Shown: positions 1-9,091, numbered from the stretch's first letter. The stretch is DNA of 64,000 nt from Schleiferia thermophila (GCF_003337435.1 NZ_QPJS01000001.1:264513-328512), one strand, 5' to 3'. Numbers and translations are program-made. The notes: generated by a model not told the origin, from the sequence alone.

Positions 1-2
1 GC

Positions 3-1544
3 ATTCAGCACGTAGTACCTCCAGGCACTGTCGCAGCACCTGTAGGGAATGCCGGAGGTAGCGATCCAGACCTACAGGCGTTGCTTGTATCTATGGGCTT
101 ACCGGCTGCTTCCATTAACAACCTGATCAGAATTACCTTTGACTTTGTACCCATGGGGGATTCCATCAAGTTTCGGTACGTGTTTGCCTCAAGGGAATAT
201 CCTGGATTCACTTGTTCGGTATTTAACGATGTCTTTGGATTTTTTCTCAGTGGACCAGGCATATCAGGCCCCTTCTCAAATAACTCAACCAATCTTGCAC
301 TTATTCCAGGAACCAACATCCCTGTTGCCATCAATACCGTAAACAGTGGTGTGCCCAGTGGGGGGAATCCCGGACCCTGTCTGGCTGCAAATCCAAATTT
401 TGTGGCTCATTCCATTTACTTCGTTAACAATTCTTCGATGACCACAGTAGCCATGCCAGGCTTTACTGTGCCCCTTACGGCTGAAGCAAAGGTACAGTGT
501 GCTCAAACCTACACAATTAAAATGGCTATCGCAGATGCATCTGACGGAGCCTTGAATTCGGCTGTTTTCCTAGAAGCCGGAAGTTTCAAAGGTATTGAAC
601 CAGAATTGCAAATAGCCAACCCATTCCCCAATGCACCTAACGACAGCACTTTGATTGAAGGCTGCAACTATGGATTGCTCAATTTTGTAAGTCTGTTTCC
701 AGCAGTGGACACCACAATGATTTATTACAATGTTGCCGGTACTGCTACTAACGGTGTTGATTACGATTCGCTGGACGGAATCATCCGTTTTGAGCCTGGA
801 AATACGGCAAAAGGCCTAATTGTTTATCCATTTGCTGATTCGATTCACGAAGGGGTAGAGACCGTTATCATTACCACTGCTGACAGTGGTTGTTTTACTC
901 CAGGGGTTATGCGTACCTTTTACATAGTTGATAATGATCCCATATATGTTAGTAAATTGCCCGATACATTGTTTTATTGTGACCTTCCATTTCAGTACGT
1001 ACTCAATGCAGCTCCCGACAGCGGTGGAATTCCTCCTTATTTTATCGATTGGACCTATAGAAGCGTTACCTACTCTACAAACGATACGCTATGGGAATCG
1101 GAAACATGGGCTGAGCTTGACTCCGTCGAAGTTTTCATTTATGACAACTGTTTTGCCGGTCATACCTTCCGGAAGATGGTATATTTGGTCAAACCAGACA
1201 CCTGCCCAGTAGACACGACAACGCCTCCGCCTCCACCTCCACCCCCTGGTCCTGAAGAAATTACCATCCCCAATGTATTTACACCCAATGGCGATGGAAT
1301 AAACGATGTGTTTATTGTCATTAAACTTAATACACACCCTTCTGCAAGCATCCGAATATTTAACCGATGGGGAGAGATTGTCTTTCAATCAAACAATTAC
1401 CAAAACTGTGACGAAGCTAATCCATCTGCCTGCTGGAACGGACGACGAAACAACACCGGCGAAGCCCTTGCTGACGGAGTTTACTTCTATGAGTTAATCG
1501 TTGGTCAGGAACGCTATAATGGTACCATTACATTGACGAGATAA
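3..1544 (+). CDS. Secreted adhesin-like protein with choice-of-anchor L and T9SS type B sorting domain (5' truncated)
   Basis: The frame is open from base 3, so the true start lies before the window; 513 residues are visible. Around residues 50-75 the pattern FASREYP followed by NDVFGFFLSGPG is typical of the choice-of-anchor L domain of Bacteroidota surface proteins. A Calx-beta-like stretch (GTATNGVDY then EGVETVIITT) follows at about 240-290. A run of eight prolines near residue 410 forms a linker to the last ~90 residues, which carry FTPNGDGINDVF, IFNRWGE and DGVYFYEL, the gliding-motility-associated (type B) T9SS sorting domain. I infer export through the outer membrane by T9SS and surface anchoring. 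The ligand is unknown. A terminator hairpin follows the stop. Confidence 0.9.
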   Translation: MQHVVPPGTVAAPVGNAGGSDPDLQALLVSMGLPAASINNLIRITFDFVPMGDSIKFRYVFASREYPGFTCSVFNDVFGFFLSGPGISGPFSNNSTNLALIPGTNIPVAINTVNSGVPSGGNPGPCLAANPNFVAHSIYFVNNSSMTTVAMPGFTVPLTAEAKVQCAQTYTIKMAIADASDGALNSAVFLEAGSFKGIEPELQIANPFPNAPNDSTLIEGCNYGLLNFVSLFPAVDTTMIYYNVAGTATNGVDYDSLDGIIRFEPGNTAKGLIVYPFADSIHEGVETVIITTADSGCFTPGVMRTFYIVDNDPIYVSKLPDTLFYCDLPFQYVLNAAPDSGGIPPYFIDWTYRSVTYSTNDTLWESETWAELDSVEVFIYDNCFAGHTFRKMVYLVKPDTCPVDTTTPPPPPPPPGPEEITIPNVFTPNGDGINDVFIVIKLNTHPSASIRIFNRWGEIVFQSNNYQNCDEANPSACWNGRRNNTGEALADGVYFYELIVGQERYNGTITLTR

Positions 1545-1567
1545 TCCGTACAACAAATATCAAAGTT

Positions 1568-1598
1568 CGGAGGGACTACCCTCCCTCCGGCTATTTTT
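1568..1598 (+). terminator. Rho-independent terminator after the type B adhesin
   Basis: CGGAGGG (1568-1574) pairs with CCCTCCG (1583-1589) around an 8-base loop and is followed by CTATTTTTAT. It separates the secreted-protein gene from the Nudix gene that starts at 1603. Confidence 0.7.
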
Positions 1599-1602
1599 AT
1601 AA

Positions 1603-2064
1603 ATGAAAAAAAAATTGAGTATTCGGGTCTATGCAATTTTTCAAACAGAAGATGGAAAAATTCCCGTTTTACGAGAGAAGTATCAAGGCCTTGAACTGTT
1701 AAAATTCCCGGGTGGCGGTATGGTCTGGGGTGAAGGGGTCATAGACACTCTTAAACGCGAATTGTACGAAGAGTTAGGAATGCGTCATTTTTCCTATGAA
1801 TTGTTCTTCATTTATGAAAAACCCATCATCTCCATATTCAATCCGGAAGTGTCGGTTGTGACTATATATTACATCGTGACTTCAAAAGAGAATCTTTCCA
1901 TCAGAAAACAAACTCCAGTTAAAAAAGACAATGCTCTTTTAGAGATACTTTATTTACCACTTGAAGAATCGTCGTGCAACCTGCTTACTTTTGAAAACGA
2001 CAGGCTGGCCTTGAAAACCTTTCTCCAGAGGCAACAAACACAAATGAGAAACACAGAATGCTAA
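1603..2064 (+). CDS. Nudix hydrolase
   Basis: This 153-residue protein has a complete Nudix box at about residues 37-60: G-x5-E-x7-REL-x-EEL-G-M, which binds the catalytic metal. Family members hydrolyse nucleoside diphosphates linked to another group. The substrate cannot be read from this sequence. The protein is a single domain of normal family length. It begins 4 bases after the preceding terminator's T-rich tail, so its promoter must overlap that hairpin or lie upstream of it. Its stop is 79 bp before the ammonia-lyase start. The Nudix assignment is firm and the specific role is open. Confidence 0.9.
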   Translation: MKKKLSIRVYAIFQTEDGKIPVLREKYQGLELLKFPGGGMVWGEGVIDTLKRELYEELGMRHFSYELFFIYEKPIISIFNPEVSVVTIYYIVTSKENLSIRKQTPVKKDNALLEILYLPLEESSCNLLTFENDRLALKTFLQRQQTQMRNTEC

Positions 2065-2116
2065 AATTGCCTGTAAACCTATAAAAGTCAGTCCTAACCA
2101 AAGCTTTTCGTACTAG

Positions 2117-2124
2117 TACATTTG
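2117..2124 (+). promoter_or_regulatory. Candidate -7 box for the ammonia-lyase operon
   Basis: TACATTTG matches the Bacteroidota -7 consensus TAnnTTTG, 19 bases before the ATG at 2144. No clear TTTG -33 element is seen upstream, so this is moderate evidence. Confidence 0.45.
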
Positions 2125-2143
2125 TCTTCACAAACTTTTGTAA

Positions 2144-3673
2144 ATGCATCTGGAAATACGTGAAGTTCATTGGATTGATTTTAAACAACTCTATGAGTTT
2201 TATTTTCACAAAAACGTTCAGATATCTCTGGCCCCGGAAGTATGGCATCGGATAGAAACTACCAGAGAACAGTTTGAACAGGTGATGTTTAAAATTCAAT
2301 CTCCAGTTTATGGAGTAAATACCGGTTTTGGTTCCCTTTGTAACGTAAAGATCAGCGAGGACCAATTAGCCGATTTGCAGCGCAACATTGTAGTATCGCA
2401 TGCATGCGGCACAGGCCCTTATGCCGGAGATGAAATTGTCAGGTATATGTTGTATTTAAAAATCATTTCTCTGGCCAAAGGGTACAGCGCAGTGACTTCA
2501 GCGACCATTCGGGGGTTGATGACACTTTTAAATCACAATGTTTTGCCTTATGTCCCTAAGTATGGATCTCTGGGCGCTAGTGGTGATCTGGCCCCTCTTG
2601 CCCATCTTTCGTTACCACTGCTATTGGCCGGAGAAGTATATGAAAATACCGCAAAAAAAAGAGCTTCAGAATGTGAACTTCTAAAAAGTGCAGGCTTTCC
2701 TATTGCCCTTAAGTCCAAAGAAGGATTAGCCCTGCTCAATGGCACACAATACATGTCAGCTGGTTTGACAGTCGCTTTGGTAAGAGCATTTAGAATTTTT
2801 CATCTTTCTGCTTTAATTTCCGCAATATCCCTGGAAGCTTTTCTGGCCAGGAGGGAACCCTTTGATGCACTGATTCACGAAGTCAGACCATTTAGAGGTC
2901 AGCAAAAAGTAGCTCAATTCGTTCAAAGTTTACTCAACGATAGCGAATTTAAGTACCAGGAGAGAAGTTGGGTTCAGGATCCTTACTCCTTCAGATGCAT
3001 TCCACAGGTACTGGGTGCGACCCTCGATACGTTGAATTATGCGCTAAATCTTCTTCTTACTGAGGTAAATTCCGTGACCGACAATCCTCTGTTCTTTTGC
3101 AACGAAGAAGTAATACTGTCCGGAGGCAATTTTCACGGACAACCTCTGGCCTATGCTGCCGATTTTGCAGCGATTGCCATCCACGAACTTGCCAATATTG
3201 CTGAACGTAGAATATTTATCTTACTTTCCGGACAAAGAGACCTTCCTCCCTTTTTGGTGATGAATCCCGGATTAAATAGTGGACTTATGATCATGCAATA
3301 CAGTGCTGCTGCTCTTGTGAGTGCATCCAGACAGCTGTGTACACCAGCATCTGTTGACAGCATTGTATCTAGCAATGGCCAGGAGGATCATGTGAGCATG
3401 GGTGCCAATGCAGTTAATAAATTGCTGGAGGTAGTGGATTTAGTCGAGCGCGTAATCGCTATGGAATTGATTGCAGCTTCACAGGCTCTAGTGTTTAGAA
3501 AAGGAAAAATCAACCAACATCTCGAAGATTTCCTTTCCTTGTTCAGAGATGGAGTACCGCCTATTGAAAATGACCGCGAACTTTCAATTGATCTTCAACG
3601 TGCAGTAGATTTCATCAAAACATATCCTATTTCCTTTGAACACATTCAATATTGGATCAGCCAAAATGAATAA
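2144..3673 (+). CDS. hutH: Histidine ammonia-lyase (aromatic amino acid lyase family)
   Basis: At 509 residues the protein has the usual length for HutH. It removes ammonia from histidine to give urocanate with a self-made MIO cofactor. The MIO triad Ala145-Ser146-Gly147 sits in GSLGASGDLAPL, and the catalytic tyrosine is Tyr56 in YGVNTGFG. The selectivity pair is Ser85-His86 (VVSHACGTG); in characterised enzymes Ser-His marks histidine lyases, His-Leu tyrosine lyases and Phe-Leu phenylalanine lyases. The other hut genes (hutU, hutI, hutG) are not adjacent, so the rest of the pathway must be elsewhere or absent. The next gene overlaps its stop by 8 bp, implying cotranscription. Confidence 0.9.
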   Translation: MHLEIREVHWIDFKQLYEFYFHKNVQISLAPEVWHRIETTREQFEQVMFKIQSPVYGVNTGFGSLCNVKISEDQLADLQRNIVVSHACGTGPYAGDEIVRYMLYLKIISLAKGYSAVTSATIRGLMTLLNHNVLPYVPKYGSLGASGDLAPLAHLSLPLLLAGEVYENTAKKRASECELLKSAGFPIALKSKEGLALLNGTQYMSAGLTVALVRAFRIFHLSALISAISLEAFLARREPFDALIHEVRPFRGQQKVAQFVQSLLNDSEFKYQERSWVQDPYSFRCIPQVLGATLDTLNYALNLLLTEVNSVTDNPLFFCNEEVILSGGNFHGQPLAYAADFAAIAIHELANIAERRIFILLSGQRDLPPFLVMNPGLNSGLMIMQYSAAALVSASRQLCTPASVDSIVSSNGQEDHVSMGANAVNKLLEVVDLVERVIAMELIAASQALVFRKGKINQHLEDFLSLFRDGVPPIENDRELSIDLQRAVDFIKTYPISFEHIQYWISQNE

Positions 3674-4430
3674 TCACCTAATCATCGGCAGTGGGCATGC
3701 AGCGCGGTTTGTCATACAACTATTGAGAGAAGTCCTTCCTTTTGTGTCCATTTCGGTGGTTTCCAGAAATAAAAATCAGGCTCTTCGCAAATTAGCAGAT
3801 TTGCAGGAAATCAACATATTAACAGATGAAGATGAGCTTCCTTTGGCAGACATGTTGTGGCTTGCCGTCCCTGATGAACGAATTGCAGATACGTTTCAGA
3901 AATACAAAATGCTGGCAACAAAAGGCGTATGCCACCTATCAGGTGCCACTTCACTAAAGGAAATCACAGATACAGATGCCTCTCCCATAGTTATCTGGCC
4001 GGTGGCCTCTTTGTCATTGCCTTACACCCTCTCAAAAATTTCATTGGTAATCGAGTGCTCAGATGATCACTTTTTTCTTCACACACTTCAGGAACAGAGA
4101 CTTAATATTTTTAAAACAACTTATGAAAACCGAATCAAAATGCACATGTTAGCCGTAGCGGCCAATAATTTTGTACATCACTTACACACACTGATTGAAG
4201 AGGAACTCAAAAGTCAAAACCTCTCCAAAGATTTTCTTATGCCACTGATTGAGCAGACGTACTACAACATTCTGCATGACAACCTAAAAAATCTGCAAAC
4301 AGGACCAGCGCGCAGAGCTGATGTAGCAACCATTCGTCAGCATGAAAGTATCATAAAAACACCTGCTCTGAAAAATCTGTATCAATCGATAACCAACAGC
4401 ATCCTTAACTTCTATGCAATTGAATTATAA
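3666..4430 (+). CDS. Rossmann-fold DUF2520 protein
   Basis: The reading frame extends back to 3636, but the ATG at 3666 is preferred because MNNHLIIGSGHAARF begins at once with the nucleotide-binding strand and glycine turn (GSGHAA). It gives 254 residues and an 8-bp overlap with the lyase. The N-terminal half is a Rossmann NAD(P)-binding domain resembling F420-dependent oxidoreductase and ketopantoate-reductase folds. The C-terminal half is the helical DUF2520 domain. I know of no firmly established substrate. In Bacteroidota the family is commonly found beside a KdsC-like phosphatase, as here: the next gene overlaps by 17 bp. It is probably a small-molecule dehydrogenase. Confidence 0.85.
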   Translation: MNNHLIIGSGHAARFVIQLLREVLPFVSISVVSRNKNQALRKLADLQEINILTDEDELPLADMLWLAVPDERIADTFQKYKMLATKGVCHLSGATSLKEITDTDASPIVIWPVASLSLPYTLSKISLVIECSDDHFFLHTLQEQRLNIFKTTYENRIKMHMLAVAANNFVHHLHTLIEEELKSQNLSKDFLMPLIEQTYYNILHDNLKNLQTGPARRADVATIRQHESIIKTPALKNLYQSITNSILNFYAIEL

Positions 4431-4938
4431 ACAAATACTACCAGAAATAACCACCTTTATATTTGATATTGATGGTGTTTTAACCGATGGAAGAATCCAT
4501 GTACTGCCCGACGGTCGAGCAGTTAGAAATATGACGACACACGACAGTTTTGTAATTCAGCTGGCGATAAAAAAAGGATTGAAAGTAGCTTTTATAAGTG
4601 GCGGATCCGGATTAGGAGTTTCAGAAATTTTGAGAAATCTCGGAGTAGTCGATTTGTATTTGAATGCCAGCGACAAAATGGAAGCATATTGCGATCTGAA
4701 AGCCTGTTACGGACTCTCTGATGCAGAAATTTGTTATATGGGTGATGATTTACCCGATTATAACATAATGACAAAGGTTCGTCTGGCCGCCTGTCCATCC
4801 AATGCTGCTCCTGAAATCAGAGCTGTTTCACATTACGTATCACCTAAAAATGGCGGTAATGGATGCGTAAGAGATATCCTGGAGCAAGCCCTAAGAGTGC
4901 GCCAATGGTGGAATGATTCTCAATGCCACACCTGGTGA
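4414..4938 (+). CDS. KdsC-like HAD phosphatase (Kdo-8-phosphate phosphatase family)
   Basis: This 174-residue single-domain HAD enzyme carries motif I FDIDGVLTDG (nucleophile Asp and acid/base Asp), motif II serine in FISGGS, the motif III lysine region near SDKMEAY, and motif IV MGDDLPD. Absence of a cap domain and a length near 170 match KdsC, which releases phosphate from Kdo-8-phosphate for LPS inner-core synthesis and works as a tetramer. Motif II reads ISGGS where E. coli-type enzymes usually have ITGR, so the exact substrate is less certain than the fold. It overlaps DUF2520 upstream by 17 bp and UbiA downstream by 16 bp. Confidence 0.85.
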   Translation: MQLNYKQILPEITTFIFDIDGVLTDGRIHVLPDGRAVRNMTTHDSFVIQLAIKKGLKVAFISGGSGLGVSEILRNLGVVDLYLNASDKMEAYCDLKACYGLSDAEICYMGDDLPDYNIMTKVRLAACPSNAAPEIRAVSHYVSPKNGGNGCVRDILEQALRVRQWWNDSQCHTW

Positions 4939-5846
4939 AGAACCTGGCTCGTTTTTTAATGTTCGTACGCTGGCAAAATCTCGCTCTTGCAGCATTTATT
5001 CAGTTGTTTCTAAGGTACGGATTTGTCATCCCGTTTGGCATGACACCAGCTCTCAGTCATTTCCAATTTGCTTTGGGTATAATAGCTACTATTTTGCTCA
5101 TGGCTGCCGGGTATATTGTCAATGATATTTTTGACTTAGAAGCCGATAAGATTAATAAGCCTGAACGAACTTTTATCAATAAATTTATTAGTGAAAAATA
5201 CGCATGGAATTTATATTTTGTTTTCACCATTTTCGCATTAATTATTTCACTATATTTATCTCTTATCATCAATAGGATTAACTACTTTTCCATTCCGGTT
5301 TTGACTGCTCTTTTGCTCTATCTTTATGCAACTGATTTGAAGCGAAAAGCTCTAATTGGAAATTTTATTATTGCATTGTTAGCCGGATTAAGCATTATCA
5401 CAGTCTTGCTTTTTGATATTATGCCAGTAATAACATCTCATAAACATTCATCAGCACTTAAATATTTTATTTTAATTGTGCATATTTTTATTGCTTTTTT
5501 TGCTTTTCTGACTACTTTAATCCGGGAACTTATCAAGACTCTTGAAGACTGCAAAGGAGATCATTCTGCCGGATATTCTACAGCGCCTATCCAGTTCGGA
5601 GAACAAATAACACTTCATATAGTTCGTATATTGATGGTTTTGCTTGCCTCAATCACTCTTTATGCCGCCTATATGGTCAAATCTGTCTATCTTTATATAT
5701 ACATTTCCTGTTTATTGATATTGCCATGGGCATATATTTTTTATTTGCTTTTTCAAAATTCATCAAATAAATATTCCAAATCGCAAAAGTGGATGAAAGT
5801 AACTATGTTATTTGGAATACTCTCCCTCTTTATCATCCAAATATAA
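4923..5846 (+). CDS. UbiA-family prenyltransferase
   Basis: The 307-residue polytopic membrane protein has about eight to nine hydrophobic segments. The first aspartate-rich motif, NDIFDLEADKINKPER (residues 67-82), binds Mg2+-prenyl diphosphate; the second is EDCKGD. UbiA enzymes join a prenyl chain to an acceptor. Bacteroidota members at this locus are often annotated as geranylgeranylglycerol-phosphate geranylgeranyltransferase-like, but the acceptor here is not proven. The start at 4923 overlaps the phosphatase by 16 bp; MFVRWQNL further in is an alternative. The gene is more AT-rich than its upstream neighbours. Confidence 0.85.
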   Translation: MPHLVKNLARFLMFVRWQNLALAAFIQLFLRYGFVIPFGMTPALSHFQFALGIIATILLMAAGYIVNDIFDLEADKINKPERTFINKFISEKYAWNLYFVFTIFALIISLYLSLIINRINYFSIPVLTALLLYLYATDLKRKALIGNFIIALLAGLSIITVLLFDIMPVITSHKHSSALKYFILIVHIFIAFFAFLTTLIRELIKTLEDCKGDHSAGYSTAPIQFGEQITLHIVRILMVLLASITLYAAYMVKSVYLYIYISCLLILPWAYIFYLLFQNSSNKYSKSQKWMKVTMLFGILSLFIIQI

Positions 5847-5862
5847 TTTATAATCTGACTGG

Positions 5863-6132
5863 ATGAATACCATAAAGTGCAGAAATTGTCATCAATGGAC
5901 TGATAACGATAAACCTCAATGTCTATACTGTGGTTATGAACATCACCATGAAATCAATAGAGAAAGGGAAATATTAAAAAAACCCCTTCGGACAGGCTTC
6001 CCTTTTATCAAAATCGGGAAGAGTGATGGATGGCCTATAAAAGCTGGGAAATACATTATTTTTTTCTTTCAATTGATTGTCTATGGAATAGTATCTATAA
6101 TCATGTATATTGCTTCTTCAGTAGTACATTGA
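5863..6132 (+). CDS. Small zinc-ribbon protein with one C-terminal membrane helix
   Basis: The 89-residue protein starts MNTIKCRNCHQW and has two CxxC knuckles: Cys6-Arg-Asn-Cys9, then Cys20-Leu-Tyr-Cys23, a spacing that fits a rubredoxin-like zinc ribbon. A histidine-rich EHHHE follows. Residues ~65-87 (IIFFFQLIVYGIVSIIMYIASS) form one predicted transmembrane helix. It lies 16 bp after the UbiA stop and 3 bp before the next gene, so it is very likely in the same transcript. No function is known to me. It could be a membrane-tethered metal-binding accessory of the upstream prenyltransferase, but this is inferred only from location. Confidence 0.75.
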   Translation: MNTIKCRNCHQWTDNDKPQCLYCGYEHHHEINREREILKKPLRTGFPFIKIGKSDGWPIKAGKYIIFFFQLIVYGIVSIIMYIASSVVH

Positions 6133-6135
6133 CTG

Positions 6136-6528
6136 ATGTCCGGAATTGTATCTTTATTGAAAAGTAATTTGCAAATTTATGGTAGATTTGAATTTCTTTT
6201 ACTATTGATTTTTTTGTTCAATCAATTAATTGAAAAATTCGGTTTCTACATACCAATAATTCACTCATACCTCGATGATGTTTTAGCCATTCCAATAACT
6301 TTGTCTGTGACAAAATATATAATGTACTTTCTCCACAATCCAACCTACAGATCTCTTTATTCTTCTTTTCAGGTTGGCATTGTAGTTGTAATGTTTTCAG
6401 TGTACTTTGAGTGGTACTTGCCTTTAGTATACACTATTCATTACCGTGATTTTATCGATATAATCTGCTATGCTTTCGGAGGAGTTTTTTATTTGGAATA
6501 TATCCAAAATACTAGAAAATTAAATTAA
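6136..6528 (+). CDS. Hypothetical polytopic membrane protein
   Basis: The 130-residue protein has about four hydrophobic segments (LLLLIFLFNQLI; DVLAIPITLSVTKYIMYFL; VGIVVVMFSVYFEWYL; DIICYAFGGVFYL). The arrangement resembles short VanZ-like or magnesium-citrate-type membrane proteins of Bacteroidota, but I do not recognise a family. Start ATG 6136 lies 3 bp after the zinc-ribbon gene. Its stop overlaps the convergent transporter gene by 17 bp. A PDDV-like acidic pair (Tyr-Leu-Asp-Asp-Val) sits between helices. Function unknown. Confidence 0.7.
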   Translation: MSGIVSLLKSNLQIYGRFEFLLLLIFLFNQLIEKFGFYIPIIHSYLDDVLAIPITLSVTKYIMYFLHNPTYRSLYSSFQVGIVVVMFSVYFEWYLPLVYTIHYRDFIDIICYAFGGVFYLEYIQNTRKLN

Positions 6529-8038
6529 ACAAAAAGCCACCAACTAAATAAACAAAAACAATACCCACGAAACCTATAAATACCCCAGTTTTGACAAATT
6601 CTTTACTTTGGATAAAGCCGGTGGAGTATGCTAGTGCATTGGGAGGTGTGCTCACCGGTAATGCCATGGCCAAAGATGCCGACATGGCTGCAAAAAATGC
6701 AATTTCTCGGGCAAGAAGCACATCAGCAAATCCGTCTGAATAGGCAGCTGAAATGCCGATTGGAATCACCAGATTAGCTGCTGCAGTATTTGAAATAACA
6801 GTTGAAAGCAAGAGTGTAAATAACATAATGGCCAAAAGCAGCACATGTATGTCCTTTGGCAGAAATCCAATCACCATTCTGTCGAGACCGGTATCTGTCA
6901 TCCCTCTTCCGAGTGCTATACCACCGGCTATGAGAATTAATACATTCCATTCCAGTCCATTTATATCCGATTTTGTAATTAGCCCGGTGACCGAAAATAC
7001 TACAGCTGGTATGAGAGCCACTACACTGGTGGGCAAACCGTGAAGTTTTTCAGTGATCCATAGCCCTACAGTTAGGATGAAAATAAACATTACAAATACC
7101 TTTTTTGGATCCAAATCTCCTGGGTTTAGTTCGACGAATATTTTTTTAATTTTTGGTGGATACATCCACTTTATAAAAAGCAGCATCGCACCAATCAATA
7201 TAATGACTATAGGTACAGCAATCAACATCCATTCGACAAATCCAATCCCAATTCCCTTATTCTGTAAAAATCCAAGAGCAATTGCATTGGGTGGTGAGCC
7301 AATAGGGGTTCCCATACCCCCTATATTGGCTGAAAATGGAATGGCCAACAAAAGACCGATTTTAAATTTTTTTTCATCTTTAATCTGCGCCATGATGGGA
7401 CCTATCAGTGTGATCATCATGGCTGTAGTAGCTGTATTGCTCATCCACATCGAAAACAGCGCCGTAAATCCACTTACTCCAAGCATAAGCATCGATGGAC
7501 TTTTGCCAAAGTACTTCAGTACCCAGGTAGCTAGTGTCTGATCTACACCTCTTTTTACACAGGCATGAGCCAAAATGAATCCTCCTAAAAACAAATAAAT
7601 TACTGGCTCTGAGAGTGGTTGGAAGTAATGCCTGAAATCTGGCTGAAGCTCAGGATTTTCAAAACCAAGCATCTGCCATTCACCGGGATTTGCTAGCAAC
7701 AGTACCTGAAGTCCTATTATAAGTAATGAAGTGGCAAATAATGGAATGGCCTCGCTGACCCATAGCAGACAGGCAAACACAAAAATAAAAACCATCAACG
7801 ATGCTTCCCGAGGCATACTGGTTGATTTTGCATAGTAATACACCCCCAGCGACACAATCAACAGGCTCAAAAAAATGCTCACAGCCCTTGAGTTCCATCG
7901 AGGATTCTGCCCGGCAATTTTTGTGTGGATTTTGATGAATTCCAGTACGTCCTCAAGCTTTCTTGTCGGATAAGTCCCCACGAAAATGGCGCCTTTTACC
8001 AGTCTGGAGAGGGTTTGATTGTTCTTTCTGTTTATCAT
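6512..8038 (-). CDS. SLC13/DASS-family sodium-coupled anion (dicarboxylate) transporter
   Basis: At 508 residues with about 12 membrane segments, it matches DASS transporters that import succinate, malate, citrate or sulfate with Na+. Both family signatures are present in inverted-repeat copies: SNTATTAMM with GSPPNAIALG in the first half, and SNTAAANLVIP with STPPNALAYS in the second. The SNT and PPNA motifs line the substrate and sodium sites. The ~45-residue N-terminal cytoplasmic extension is longer than in VcINDY. The gene is monocistronic and converges on the hypothetical membrane protein with a 17 bp overlap. Substrate preference cannot be decided from these motifs. Confidence 0.93.
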   Translation of the reverse strand: MINRKNNQTLSRLVKGAIFVGTYPTRKLEDVLEFIKIHTKIAGQNPRWNSRAVSIFLSLLIVSLGVYYYAKSTSMPREASLMVFIFVFACLLWVSEAIPLFATSLLIIGLQVLLLANPGEWQMLGFENPELQPDFRHYFQPLSEPVIYLFLGGFILAHACVKRGVDQTLATWVLKYFGKSPSMLMLGVSGFTALFSMWMSNTATTAMMITLIGPIMAQIKDEKKFKIGLLLAIPFSANIGGMGTPIGSPPNAIALGFLQNKGIGIGFVEWMLIAVPIVIILIGAMLLFIKWMYPPKIKKIFVELNPGDLDPKKVFVMFIFILTVGLWITEKLHGLPTSVVALIPAVVFSVTGLITKSDINGLEWNVLILIAGGIALGRGMTDTGLDRMVIGFLPKDIHVLLLAIMLFTLLLSTVISNTAAANLVIPIGISAAYSDGFADVLLAREIAFFAAMSASLAMALPVSTPPNALAYSTGFIQSKEFVKTGVFIGFVGIVFVYLVGGFLFNLIF

Positions 8039-8054
8039 GATTAGTGTGAATCAT

Positions 8055-8070
8055 ACACTTACAAAAGTGT
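8055..8070. promoter_or_regulatory. Inverted repeat upstream of the DASS transporter
   Basis: ACACTT (8055-8060) and AAGTGT (8065-8070) form a perfect 6-4-6 inverted repeat 17 bp upstream of the transporter start codon. It could be an operator or a small 5'-leader hairpin. The regulator is unknown. Confidence 0.3.
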
Positions 8071-8242
8071 CATCAAGTCGAATTCCTCAAATATGATAAA
8101 AACTATGTTTACCTACCGAACGTTTGAATAAAAGACTTTCTTTAGTTTTTGACCACGGCCATAACTGTCCGAACAACAATAAACAGTCCATCGGATTTTT
8201 TTATTTCTTTGCAGCCCAACACCAAATTTTAAATTTCAGCCA

Positions 8243-9085
8243 ATGGCATGGTTCAAAAGAAATAAGGAAGGCATTACTACCAGCACCTCCGAAAAAAAGG
8301 AAACGCCCGAAGGGCTTTGGTACAAATGCCCAAGGTGCAAAGTAATCACCGCTGTAGAAGACCATCAGGCCAACCTTTGGGTCTGTACCAACTGCAACTA
8401 TCACGAAAAAATCAATGCCAAAGAATATTTCCAGATTCTATTTGACAATGGCCAATACGTAGAGCTGGACCCCAACATGAAGTCCGTTGACCCACTCAAC
8501 TTTGTCGATACCAAAAAATATACTGACCGCCTGTCAGAAGCCATAAAAAAGGTAAAAGTCAACGAAGCCGTAACCACCGGAGTTGGTAAATTAAACGGAC
8601 GCGACATCGTTATAGCTGCTATGAATTTCAATTTTATCGGTGGCTCTATGGGAAGCGTAGTAGGCGAAAAAATAGCCAGAGCTATGAAATATGGCCTTAA
8701 ACACAAAGTACCCGTTATGACCATATCAAAATCCGGAGGGGCACGGATGATGGAAGCAGCCTACAGCCTGATGCAGATGGCCAAAACAGCTGCCTGGATA
8801 GCCCGAATGAGAGAGGCCGGCGTTCCATATATATCATTTCTCACCGATCCTACTACCGGTGGTGTCACGGCATCATTTGCTATGCTTGGCGACATAAACA
8901 TCGCAGAGCCTGGAGCTCTTATCGGATTTGCCGGTCCAAGAGTAGTCAAAGAAACCATAGGGAAAGACCTCCCCGAAGGCTTTCAAACCTCTGAATTCCT
9001 TTTGGAGCACGGATTTATTGACTTCATCGTAGAGCGAAAAAACATAAAACAAAAAGTTGATTTTTTTCTTCAATGTGTCATGTGA
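8243..9085 (+). CDS. accD: Acetyl-CoA carboxylase carboxyltransferase subunit beta
   Basis: The 280-residue subunit of the carboxyltransferase transfers CO2 from biotin on AccB to acetyl-CoA, the committed step of fatty-acid synthesis. The N-terminal zinc ribbon is intact (Cys29, Cys32, Cys48, Cys51). The crotonase-like core follows, with [20 protein letters not shown] and [16 protein letters not shown], which form the oxyanion and CoA sites. Start ATG 8243 gives MAWFKRN, the usual Bacteroidota N-terminus. accA is not adjacent. The biotin carboxylase at 46937-48433 could be its partner, but this cannot be told from sequence alone. Confidence 0.96.
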   Translation: MAWFKRNKEGITTSTSEKKETPEGLWYKCPRCKVITAVEDHQANLWVCTNCNYHEKINAKEYFQILFDNGQYVELDPNMKSVDPLNFVDTKKYTDRLSEAIKKVKVNEAVTTGVGKLNGRDIVIAAMNFNFIGGSMGSVVGEKIARAMKYGLKHKVPVMTISKSGGARMMEAAYSLMQMAKTAAWIARMREAGVPYISFLTDPTTGGVTASFAMLGDINIAEPGALIGFAGPRVVKETIGKDLPEGFQTSEFLLEHGFIDFIVERKNIKQKVDFFLQCVM

Positions 9086-9091
9086 TTTAAC

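Noticed and set aside
3636-3665. Upstream start for the DUF2520 gene
   Set aside because: The Rossmann strand begins directly at the ATG at 3666, which gives the short overlap typical of coupled genes.
7053-7541. 162-residue plus-strand open frame
   Set aside because: It is antisense to the SLC13 transporter and only reflects that gene's codon pattern.
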